From DATDMG01 sp036518955 (lineage in GTDB: Bacteria; Actinomycetota; Actinomycetes; Actinomycetales; Kineosporiaceae): a stretch of DNA of 36,074 bases. The notes beneath the pieces were generated by a model that worked only from the letters and a program-made list of their open reading frames with translations, was not told the DNA's origin and ran no database searches. This document shows, piece after piece, positions 29,510 to 36,074 of the stretch. Position numbers and translations under genes: made by a program. The stretch lies in NCBI GenBank assembly GCA_036518955.1, contig DATDMG010000022.1, positions 1 through 36,074 on the forward strand, given 5' to 3'. Each line of letters opens with the position of its first letter. Positions within the stretch are counted from its first letter, which is position 1.

Positions 29510-30343
29510 TCAGCTCCGCACGCTCGACAGGGACTCGGCAGCAGGCCGCGGCGGATCCTCCCGGGCCGGGCGGCGCCACAGCTTCCAGGGGGCCCTGCCG
29601 CTGCGGTTCAGCGCCTCCAGCGCGGCCAGCTCCTTGAGGGTGTCCATCGGTGCCCAGAAGCCCCGGTAGCGCACGGCCCGCAGGCGTCCCGTGGCGGCCA
29701 GCCGGGCGAAGGCGTCCTCGACGAGGTCCTCGTCCCGCCCCAGGACGTCGAAGATCCCTTGCCGCAGGACGAAGTACCCTCCGTTGACCCACAGCGGCAG
29801 CGTGCCGACGTGACTCACCTCCTTCACCCGGGAATCGTGCTGGACATCGACGATGTGGAAGGACGCCTGGGGCGGCACGGCGAGCAGGCTCGCCGTGCAG
29901 TCGGTCTCGAGGAACTCCTGGACGATCTGGTCCATCGGCGCGTCGGTGAGCACGTCGCCGTAGTTGGCCAGGAAGACGTCGTCGCCCTCGAGCAGGGGGC
30001 GCACCCGGCGCAACCGCTCCCCGATCGAGGTCTCGATCCCGGTCTCGATGAATGAGATCCGCCAATCGGAGATGTCCGACTGGAGCAGCTCGATGGACCG
30101 GCCGCCCTTGGTCAGCACGAAGTCGTTCGACGCGGTCTCGTCGTACGTGAGGAAGTACTCCTTCACCGACGCCGCGCCGTAGCCCAGGCATAGGATGAAC
30201 TCGTTGTGCCCGAAATGCGCGTAGTACCGCATGATGTGCCAGAGCACCGGCCTGTCGCCGATAGTCATCATCGGCTTGGGAGCGGCGTCGACGTGGCTGC
30301 GCATGCGCAGGCCGAGGCCTCCGCAGAAGATGACCACCTTCAT
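29510..30343 (-). CDS. rfbF: Glucose-1-phosphate cytidylyltransferase-like enzyme
   Basis: 277 aa. Strong RfbF-type pattern: VVIFCGGLGLRMRSHVDA (usual GLGTRL with T to L), PKPMMTIGDRPVLWHIMRYY, HFGHNEFILCLGYGAASVKE, FLANYGDVLTDAPM and WVNGGYFVLRQGIFD. It makes CDP-glucose from glucose 1-phosphate and CTP, the first step toward CDP-linked 6-deoxy or dideoxy sugars. The expected next enzyme, CDP-glucose 4,6-dehydratase, is not in the window. The ATG has GGAGG six nt upstream, 13 nt after the C-methyltransferase stop. The RmlC-like and C-methyltransferase neighbours suggest a branched CDP-sugar (inference). Confidence 0.88.
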   Translation of the reverse strand: MKVVIFCGGLGLRMRSHVDAAPKPMMTIGDRPVLWHIMRYYAHFGHNEFILCLGYGAASVKEYFLTYDETASNDFVLTKGGRSIELLQSDISDWRISFIETGIETSIGERLRRVRPLLEGDDVFLANYGDVLTDAPMDQIVQEFLETDCTASLLAVPPQASFHIVDVQHDSRVKEVSHVGTLPLWVNGGYFVLRQGIFDVLGRDEDLVEDAFARLAATGRLRAVRYRGFWAPMDTLKELAALEALNRSGRAPWKLWRRPAREDPPRPAAESLSSVRS

Positions 30344-30356
30344 GCCCTACCTCCAG

Positions 30357-31586
30357 TCACAGCACTGTGGCGCGCGGGATGGGGACGGCGAACCTGCCTC
30401 CCCAGGTGCGCACGTCCGACAGCGAGCGCACGATCTCCTCACGCAGGTTCCAGGGCAGGATCAGGACCAGGTCGGGCCGCGTCTCGCGCAACCGCTGGGG
30501 TGCGTGGATCGGGATGTGCGTGCCCGGCAGGAACAGGCCCTGCTTGTAGGGGCTGCGGTCGACGGTGTACGGCAGCAGGTCGCTGCGGATGCCGCAGTGG
30601 TTCAGCAGCGTGTTCCCCTTGCCGGGGGCGCCGTACCCGGCCACCGACAGCCCCTTGTCCGAGGCGTCGACGAGCAGCCGCAGCAGGTCCCGCTTCACCT
30701 CTCGGACGGCCGTCTCGAACCCGGCGTGCCCCGCCAGGGTGTGCAGGCCCGCGGTGGCCTCCTCGGCGAGGACGGCGGCAACCCGCGGCGCGGGGGCGGC
30801 CGCGTGTTCGGAGGGTTGCGAGAGCACCCGCAGCGACCCGCCGTGCGTCGGCAGCTCCACGACGTCCACCACCGTCAACCCGGCGGCGCGCAGCGCGGCC
30901 GACGCCGTCCGCAGGGTGAAGTACGAGTAGTGCTCGTGGTAGATGGTGTCGTACTGGCGTTGCTCGATCAGCCGCAGCAGGTGCGGGAACTCCAGCGACA
31001 CCAGGCCGGTGTCCTTGACGAGGGCGCGCAGGCCGCGGGCGAAGTCGAGCAGGTGCGGGGTGTGGGCGAAGACGTTGTTGCCCACCACCAGGTCGGCACG
31101 CCCGTACTGCTCGGCAAGGTCGTGACCGGACTCCCCGCCGAGGAAAGCGACGTGGGTCCGGACGCCGTGCTCGCGGGCCACGTCCGCGATGTTGGCCGCG
31201 GGCTCGACACCGAGGACGGGGATGCCACGGGCGACCGCGTGCCGCAGCAGGTAGCCGTCGTTGCTGGCGACCTCGGTGATCAGGCTGTCCGGCCCCAGGT
31301 GCAGCACCGTGGCCATCTCGTCCACGAACCGGCGGGCGTGCTCCACCCAGGTGTCCGCGAACGAGGAGAAATACGCGTAGTCGCCGAAGATGTCGGCGGC
31401 GTCCACATAGGCTGGCAACTGGACCAGCAGGCAGTGCGAGCAGATCCGTACGTGCAGGGGGTAGAACACCTCCGGCTCGTCGAGTTGCTCGGCGGTCCGG
31501 TAGCTCTCGCACGGCGGTGACGATCCCAGGTCGACGAAGGTGTGGCTCAACTCCTCGCCGCACAACCGGCACAGTGGCAGCGTCAT
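30357..31586 (-). CDS. NovU/TylC3-type sugar C-methyltransferase
   Basis: 409 aa with three parts: an N-terminal zinc-binding domain with C6-x2-C9 (CRLCG) and C49-x2-C52 (CSHC); a central SAM domain with LITEVASNDGYLLRHA, VLGVEPAANIADVA and ADLVVGNNVFAHTPHLLDF; and a C-terminal domain with VAGYGAPGKGNTLLNHCGI, then PDLVLILPWNLREEI. This three-domain arrangement is that of C-methyltransferases acting on 4-keto-6-deoxysugar nucleotides to form branched sugars. EHYSYFTLRT carries the conserved HEHYSY-like His/Tyr. I chose the ATG at 31586 (MTLPLCRLCG) with GAGG upstream; an upstream in-frame start at 31670 adds residues without family match. It begins the RfbF/PIG-L/RmlC transcription unit after a 174-nt gap. 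Confidence 0.9.
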   Translation of the reverse strand: MTLPLCRLCGEELSHTFVDLGSSPPCESYRTAEQLDEPEVFYPLHVRICSHCLLVQLPAYVDAADIFGDYAYFSSFADTWVEHARRFVDEMATVLHLGPDSLITEVASNDGYLLRHAVARGIPVLGVEPAANIADVAREHGVRTHVAFLGGESGHDLAEQYGRADLVVGNNVFAHTPHLLDFARGLRALVKDTGLVSLEFPHLLRLIEQRQYDTIYHEHYSYFTLRTASAALRAAGLTVVDVVELPTHGGSLRVLSQPSEHAAAPAPRVAAVLAEEATAGLHTLAGHAGFETAVREVKRDLLRLLVDASDKGLSVAGYGAPGKGNTLLNHCGIRSDLLPYTVDRSPYKQGLFLPGTHIPIHAPQRLRETRPDLVLILPWNLREEIVRSLSDVRTWGGRFAVPIPRATVL

Positions 31587-31760
31587 GGCCTCACCATGCC
31601 GACGTGACGTTTCCCGTGACGCGCACCGGCACCGATCCTCTCCCCGGGGCGCGGACGCCGACCCCGACACCAGTTGCTGTCTGCTGCCCCATTGACAAGG
31701 AGAGCCTCGCCGGACCGTCGCGATACCGGCGACCCAGGGTTTCTCATCAGGTCAGCCAGG
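31587..31760 (-). promoter_or_regulatory. Gap between Wzy-like and C-methyltransferase genes
   Basis: 174 nt without a gene, the longest break in the right-hand leftward gene series. Composition is less GC-rich near 31680-31745. A weak 5-bp stem (GTCGC...GCGAC) lies about 40 nt beyond the Wzy-like stop. A promoter for the C-methyltransferase operon is expected here; boxes not assigned. Confidence 0.4.
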
Positions 31761-32978
31761 TCAGAGCACGTCCGCGCGGGTCCAGGCGGGCCGCGCGAGC
31801 ACCGAGCCGGCGACCACGAGTTCCAGCAGGTATGGTGACGCGTCCCCCAGGCCGGTCTCGGTGAACGAGGCCACCAGGCAGTAGGTGACGATGAACAGGG
31901 CGATCGCGCCTTCGGTTCCGCGTCGTGCCAGCGCCCACCCGGCGAGGAACGCCAGCAGCACCACCTGGACGGCGATCCCGACCCAGCCCAGCTCCAGGAA
32001 GGTGGCGACCCAGTTGCTGTCGATCGGCAGGCCGTTGTACGACTTGTTGGACAGACCGGTCCCGAAAGCCGCCTGCACCCAAGTGCGCGGAGCGTTCGCC
32101 ACCGCTGTCCAGACCTTGGTACGGCCGGTCAGCTGGGAGGCCTGCTGCGCGTCCTGCCCCCGGCTGAGCCAGGCCAGGATCCACGGCCCGGCGAGCCCCG
32201 CGGCCAGCCCGGCGACGAGCGCGGTGACGGCCGCGGCATGGCGTACTCGCGGATGGCGGAGGAACAGGCTGGCCCCGGCCACGATGATCCCCAGCAGCAT
32301 CGCCGCCAGCGCCGTCCGGGTATGCGACTCGATCAGCGCGGCGCCGGCGCCGGCGACCGTCACCAGGGTGGTGCGCCCGCCGACTTCCCCGACGAACCAC
32401 AGCACGATGGTGCAGCCCAGCAGGACCGCGGCGTAGTGGGCGACCTGCGGCGGCGGGATCGGCCAGATCGCGCCGCGCAGCCGCCCCTCTTCGGAGAACG
32501 CCGCTCCCGGGGCGACCACCGCGCCCATCAGCACGGACACCGTCACCACGCGCAGACAGCGGAGATGAGCCCGCAGCAGCGGCCGGTCGGCGTGTCCCCA
32601 CCAGGGTGTCAGCGGCCACAGCACGAGGACGAACAGCACCAGCCGGACGGCCCGGTACGCCGAGCCGACCAGGAAGTCGTTGTGGATGCTCACCGCCAGG
32701 GCGAGCACGGAGAGCACGGTCAGCAAGGCCATCGGCACGTTCAACCGCAGCACCAGGCCCGGGTTGGCCAGCAGCGTGAGGATCAGCGCGAGCGGCAGCA
32801 TGCCCTGCGCGATCGCTTGCCCCAACGGCGTGGGGATCGGGATCAATGGCGTGGGGCCGAGAAACGTCAGCACGTTGCCGTAGATGGCCGCCCAGACCAG
32901 CAGCGGGCTGCGCAGCAGGGGGCCGGCGACGGCCGGTCCCCCGCGGGTGGACGCCGCCCGCAGCGGGATCGTGGTCAT
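31761..32978 (-). CDS. O-antigen ligase/polymerase-like membrane protein (Wzy candidate)
   Basis: 405 aa with about ten hydrophobic segments (for example SVLALAVSIHNDFLVG, LVLFVLVLWPLTPWW, VVTVSVLMGAVVAPGA, VAHYAAVLLGCTIVLWFVGE, AAVTALVAGLAAGLAGPWI, LGWVGIAVQVVLLAFLAGW). The Wzy/WaaL-type signature is IESHTRTALAAMLLGI followed, after an external loop with LTGRTKVWTAVANAP, by SYNGLPIDSNWVATFLELGW. It should polymerise repeat units on the outer membrane face, alongside the Wzx-type flippase. The ATG at 32978 overlaps the Wzz-like stop by 4 nt (ATGA), fixing the start within a longer open frame. Ligase versus polymerase cannot be told from sequence. Confidence 0.83.
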   Translation of the reverse strand: MTTIPLRAASTRGGPAVAGPLLRSPLLVWAAIYGNVLTFLGPTPLIPIPTPLGQAIAQGMLPLALILTLLANPGLVLRLNVPMALLTVLSVLALAVSIHNDFLVGSAYRAVRLVLFVLVLWPLTPWWGHADRPLLRAHLRCLRVVTVSVLMGAVVAPGAAFSEEGRLRGAIWPIPPPQVAHYAAVLLGCTIVLWFVGEVGGRTTLVTVAGAGAALIESHTRTALAAMLLGIIVAGASLFLRHPRVRHAAAVTALVAGLAAGLAGPWILAWLSRGQDAQQASQLTGRTKVWTAVANAPRTWVQAAFGTGLSNKSYNGLPIDSNWVATFLELGWVGIAVQVVLLAFLAGWALARRGTEGAIALFIVTYCLVASFTETGLGDASPYLLELVVAGSVLARPAWTRADVL

Positions 32979-35056
32979 GAGAACCGGCGCGCCGCCTGAC
33001 GCGCCGGGTCGCCATCGGTCGCAGGAGCGGCCGCTCCGCGGCTTCCCGCGATCGGGATCACCGCGCCGCCCGCCATGTCCTGCGTCGGTTCGGTCGGCGG
33101 GAGCCCGGAGGAGTCGTCGTCCGGTTCGGCCCGCAGCACCACCACCCCGTGCAGCTCCAGACCGGCCGAACGGACGACGTCTCCCGTCGTCCTCAACCGC
33201 ACCACCCCGGACCGGCCGGCCGTCACGGCCACCACGACGCGGTCGGCCCACTCGGTGAGCAGGTCGGCGCCGATCGCCGGATCGAGGTCGGCCAGCACCA
33301 GGCGCGCCCCCCCGGCCGGGTCGGCCGGAACTCGTGACCCCGCCCCGGCGGCCAGGTCCGGAGGGACGGCGGACAGCGAGGGGATCATGTCCGGGCGGGT
33401 CACCGTCGGCGCCGGGCCGTTCCTCGGCCCGAGGACGCCGCGACCGGCTGCCCGCTCCAGGGCTCCCGACTCGGTCAGGTCGACCAGCTCCACCTGGCGC
33501 CCGGCCGCCTGGAGCGCGTCGCTCACGGCGCCGAGTGCGTAGGCGGCCTCTTCGGCGTTCTCCACGCACCCCAGCACCAGGCTCCCTGGCCCATCCGTGC
33601 CGGCCAGGGCCCGGGTCAGGGCGATGCCGACGCGGCGAAGGTCTGCCTGGCGGCGGGTGGCCCGGGCGCGCCGGTGGTGCGGCAGCCAGAGGCGGGACGG
33701 TGGCGCCAACGGCCCGACGCTGACCAGCACGGGGGCCTCCAGCGCGGAGGCCACCTCGACGCGCAGCCGCAGCCGGTCCGTCAGCAGCGCACGCAGGACG
33801 ACGATCGCCAGAGCCAGCGCCGTACCACCGATCAGGCCGGACATCACGGCGAGCGCCACCCGCAGCGTCCCCCCGCCCGGCTGGGCATGCGCCGGGTCGA
33901 TGACCCGGCTGGCCGTGACCATCGCGCTGCGGCGCAGGCTCGCGTCGTTCACCGAGTCCTGCAGCGTGCCGACCTGGCCGGCCACCTGGGACCGCTGTGA
34001 GATCGCGTCGCTGAGCTGGTCCGGGGTGCCGGCGCCGGTGGACAGCCGGGCGATCCGCTTGTCCACCTCCACCAACTGAGCCTGCAGCAGCGCAATCCGC
34101 TTGTTGTACCCCTTGATCATGAAATCTGTCTGGGCGGACACCTGCGTAGCCCGGAAGTTGAGGTAGATCGTGGTGAACGTGCTGAGCCGGCGGACCGCCT
34201 CCGTACTCGTCGGCGCCTCCATGGTCAGATCCAGCACGTCGGACGTGCTCGGCAGGACGGTGACCGACTTGGTCACCTGCTCCGGGGTCAGGTCCAGGCT
34301 GAGGGCCTGCAGCGTGTGCTCGGCGACGGTCCTGCTGGCGAGCAGGGCGATGTCCGTGGCCATCGCCCGATTCGGGTCGTCCCCGCTGGCGTGGCTGAGG
34401 ATGATGGCGATCCGTGCGGTGTGAGAGGCCGGCGCGACCAGGAGGAACGCCCCGCCCAGCACCATGCCCAGGGCGGCGAGGGCCGCCACGAACCGACGGT
34501 GCCGCCGCACCGCGGCCCGCAGGTAGTGGAAGCTGACCAGAGCCCCGATGGGGTGCAGCGGCGGCTCCTCGTCCGGCTCGGCCTCCAGTTCGGCCTCCCG
34601 GTCACCGTCCAGCTCCGGATCCAGCCGCGGGTCCGGATCCGCGTCCTGGTCGAGATCCTTTCCGGCCTTCACGAGAGGGTTCAGATCGGGATTCAGGTCC
34701 GAGTCGAGGTGCACGTGCGAATCCACCTCCTGAGCGCGATCCCGTTCGCGGCCGAGTGCCACCTGCAGGTCCCGGCCGCGGCCGGGGCGCCGCACCCCGT
34801 TCACGTCGGCCGGGCCTCGCTGATGTCCCCGCCGACCCTCCGGGTGACCCTCTGCGGCCGCCGGAGCAGCCGGATCGAGATCGGCGGCCACCTCTTCCCG
34901 GTCGGCCGCTGCCGGCGCGTCGGCCGGGGCTCGAGCAGGGGCCGCCGCTCTGGTCTCCGCTGCCACGCGGCCGGCCGTGCCGCCGTCGCCGTCGGAGGGC
35001 CAGCCCAGCTTCGTGAGTCGGACGCCGTCCGGCCGGGTGGCGTCCTCCTCCCTCAC
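32975..35056 (-). CDS. Wzz-like chain-length protein with degenerate BY-kinase domain
   Basis: 693 aa. Residues 1-180 are cytoplasmic and disordered, with an Asp/Glu-rich tract (DLDQDADPDPRLDPELDGD at about 134-152). TM1 is at about 189-209 (VAALAALGMVLGGAFLLVAP), an external Wzz domain with coiled-coil (MIKGYNKRIALLQAQLVEVD) runs to about 395, and TM2 is at about 398-424. A C-terminal Rossmann-like domain (about 440-650) resembles the kinase/ATPase half of CpsD/Wzc proteins, but the Walker A position reads LVLGCVENAEEAAYA, without GKT/GKS, so it is probably not an active kinase. The GTG at 35056 overlaps the stop of the next gene upstream by 4 nt. The protein should set polymer length together with the neighbouring Wzz-like protein. 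Confidence 0.82.
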   Translation of the reverse strand: MREEDATRPDGVRLTKLGWPSDGDGGTAGRVAAETRAAAPARAPADAPAAADREEVAADLDPAAPAAAEGHPEGRRGHQRGPADVNGVRRPGRGRDLQVALGRERDRAQEVDSHVHLDSDLNPDLNPLVKAGKDLDQDADPDPRLDPELDGDREAELEAEPDEEPPLHPIGALVSFHYLRAAVRRHRRFVAALAALGMVLGGAFLLVAPASHTARIAIILSHASGDDPNRAMATDIALLASRTVAEHTLQALSLDLTPEQVTKSVTVLPSTSDVLDLTMEAPTSTEAVRRLSTFTTIYLNFRATQVSAQTDFMIKGYNKRIALLQAQLVEVDKRIARLSTGAGTPDQLSDAISQRSQVAGQVGTLQDSVNDASLRRSAMVTASRVIDPAHAQPGGGTLRVALAVMSGLIGGTALALAIVVLRALLTDRLRLRVEVASALEAPVLVSVGPLAPPSRLWLPHHRRARATRRQADLRRVGIALTRALAGTDGPGSLVLGCVENAEEAAYALGAVSDALQAAGRQVELVDLTESGALERAAGRGVLGPRNGPAPTVTRPDMIPSLSAVPPDLAAGAGSRVPADPAGGARLVLADLDPAIGADLLTEWADRVVVAVTAGRSGVVRLRTTGDVVRSAGLELHGVVVLRAEPDDDSSGLPPTEPTQDMAGGAVIPIAGSRGAAAPATDGDPARQAARRFS

Positions 35057-36074
35057 CGCCGGCCCTTCCGGACGGTGCCGGGCACGGCGGCCGAGGAGGG
35101 GCCGGTCAGGCGAACAGGTAGCGGCGCCTGGCGGACCCGGCGCACCAGCGTCTGCCGCCCGGTAGTGGTGTCGCTGGGATCGGGGTCGGCGACGATGACG
35201 GCGTCCAGGTGGCGATCTCCGTCCTCGACACCGAGCGCCAGGCGTGCCAGCTGGACCCGCGTGGCGACGCCGGGCGCGACCGCCAGCACGGTGACCGGCG
35301 TGACCGGGACCCCGACCAGCTGCGGCCGCGCGGGGTCCACGACCGCGACGACGACGGTCAGCTCGGCGGACCGCAAGTGGTCCAACCGCGGCACGCCCGC
35401 GTCGGGGCGCGCCGCCGCGTCGTCCCTTCCCGCGGAGGGTTGCGAATCCACCACGACGAGGTCCAGGTGCGAACGCGCGCCGGCGCCGCGGTCCGCACCG
35501 CAGGCGGCCCACAGGGAGGGCGCGTGCTCGCGACCCGTCGCCAGGACCAGGCGGGTGACGATGCCCCGGGACGCCGCGAACGCCGCCAGTTGCGGGCCGA
35601 CGGCCACTCCCCGTTCGTCGCCGGCGAGGCTCAGCACGGTCATCGCCGCGGGGTGCGAGGTGCGGTCCCCGTCCGGGCGGAGGCCGCCCGGACGCCGGTC
35701 CGGGGCGCCGGCAGGCTCGGGCGAGCGGCGCGCCGCCAGCGCCTTCAAGGCCTGCCTGAACGCCCACTGCTCCACCGGGTCTGCGACGGAGGTCTCCAGC
35801 AGGGCCGACCAGCCCGCGACCGAGTCCTGCGGCCGGCTGGCGACCGAGGCCAGGACGGGGGTGCCCACGGCGTCCGTGAGGTCGTCCCGGCGGCGCAGCC
35901 GGGCGTCGCCCCGGGCCCGGGCCAGGATGATCACGGCACCGCCGATCAGGGCGAGCAGCAGGCCGGCGGTCGACGAGATCAGGATCCGCTGGACGAGGCC
36001 CCGCCCCGTGGCCGGGGACGCCGGCTGGATGATCGTCGTGGCGGCCTGGGACGCGGAGTCCCTGGCCTCGCTGC
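35053..36074 (-). CDS. Second Wzz-like protein, partial (5' end beyond window)
   Basis: Only the C-terminal 339 residues are visible; the frame continues off the right edge. It starts SEARDSASQAATTIIQPASP, then the C-terminal transmembrane segment ILISSTAGLLLALIGGAVII preceded by proline-containing sequence, which is the classic Wzz end of the periplasmic domain and TM2. After that comes DLTDAVGTPVLASVASRP, the usual linker, and a Rossmann-like domain: MTVLSLAGDERGVAVGPQLA where the Walker A would be (no GKT/GKS). The rest (LDLVVVDSQPS, ELTVVVAVVDP) recalls BY-kinase folds without catalytic residues. With the next gene it forms a tandem pair of chain-length proteins that lack working ATPase sites. 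Confidence 0.78.
   Translation of the reverse strand, partial: SEARDSASQAATTIIQPASPATGRGLVQRILISSTAGLLLALIGGAVIILARARGDARLRRRDDLTDAVGTPVLASVASRPQDSVAGWSALLETSVADPVEQWAFRQALKALAARRSPEPAGAPDRRPGGLRPDGDRTSHPAAMTVLSLAGDERGVAVGPQLAAFAASRGIVTRLVLATGREHAPSLWAACGADRGAGARSHLDLVVVDSQPSAGRDDAAARPDAGVPRLDHLRSAELTVVVAVVDPARPQLVGVPVTPVTVLAVAPGVATRVQLARLALGVEDGDRHLDAVIVADPDPSDTTTGRQTLVRRVRQAPLPVRLTGPSSAAVPGTVRKGRR

Noticed and set aside
32975..35767. A 930-aa version of the Wzz-like protein
   Set aside because: The first 237 codons are the shadow of the upstream Wzz-like gene; the GTGA overlap at 35056 marks the start.
1..36074. tRNA or rRNA genes as island attachment sites
   Set aside because: I saw no cloverleaf-like or TTCGAATC-type T-loop sequence in the gaps; attachment sites cannot be claimed.

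Overview
The window is very GC-rich (strong G/C bias at third codon positions, many GTG starts, frequent ATGA/GTGA stop-start overlaps), which points to an actinomycete. The genus cannot be fixed from the sequence. It is the left part of a surface-polysaccharide locus, bordered on the left by an ECF-type sigma factor gene (cut by the window edge), an intact IS256-family insertion and a decayed gene remnant.

Layout. (1) 1-3021: partial sigma factor (-), IS256-family element with inverted repeats and a target duplication, pseudogene remnant. (2) 3022-8944 (-): a tightly overlapping operon read right to left: AMP-forming acyl ligase, membrane-anchored SGNH-like hydrolase, a 70-aa fragment-like AcpS protein, an 89-aa unknown, class II asparagine synthetase-like amidotransferase, NH3-dependent NAD synthase-like enzyme. 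(3) 9621-12992: a divergent GSAM-like aminotransferase (+), then methyltransferase, acyl carrier protein and serine-acetyltransferase-like protein (all -). Regions 2 and 3 together look like one activation, carrier, amidation and transfer module. (4) 13181-17499: large secreted parallel beta-helix protein (-) and a GT2 glycosyltransferase (+). (5) 17685-25471 (-): GDP-heptose genes (HddA kinase, HddC nucleotidyltransferase, a GmhB-GmhA fusion) with an SDR epimerase, a GT4 glycosyltransferase, a methyltransferase and a second beta-helix protein, here a lipoprotein. (6) 25551-31586 (-): pyruvyltransferase, Wzx-type flippase, RmlC-like protein, a 41-aa ORF, PIG-L deacetylase, RfbF-like cytidylyltransferase and a NovU/TylC3-like C-methyltransferase. 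(7) 31761-36074 (-): Wzy-like polymerase and two Wzz-like chain-length proteins with degenerate ATPase domains; the last runs off the window.

Working model (inference): a Wzx/Wzy/Wzz-dependent exopolysaccharide carrying a GDP-activated heptose and a CDP-derived, possibly C-methylated sugar, with pyruvyl, methyl, acetyl and perhaps amidated acyl decorations. The two beta-helix proteins would act on, or bind, the exported polymer outside the cell. No initiating phosphoglycosyltransferase and no CDP-glucose 4,6-dehydratase lie in this window. They would be expected to the right or elsewhere in the genome.
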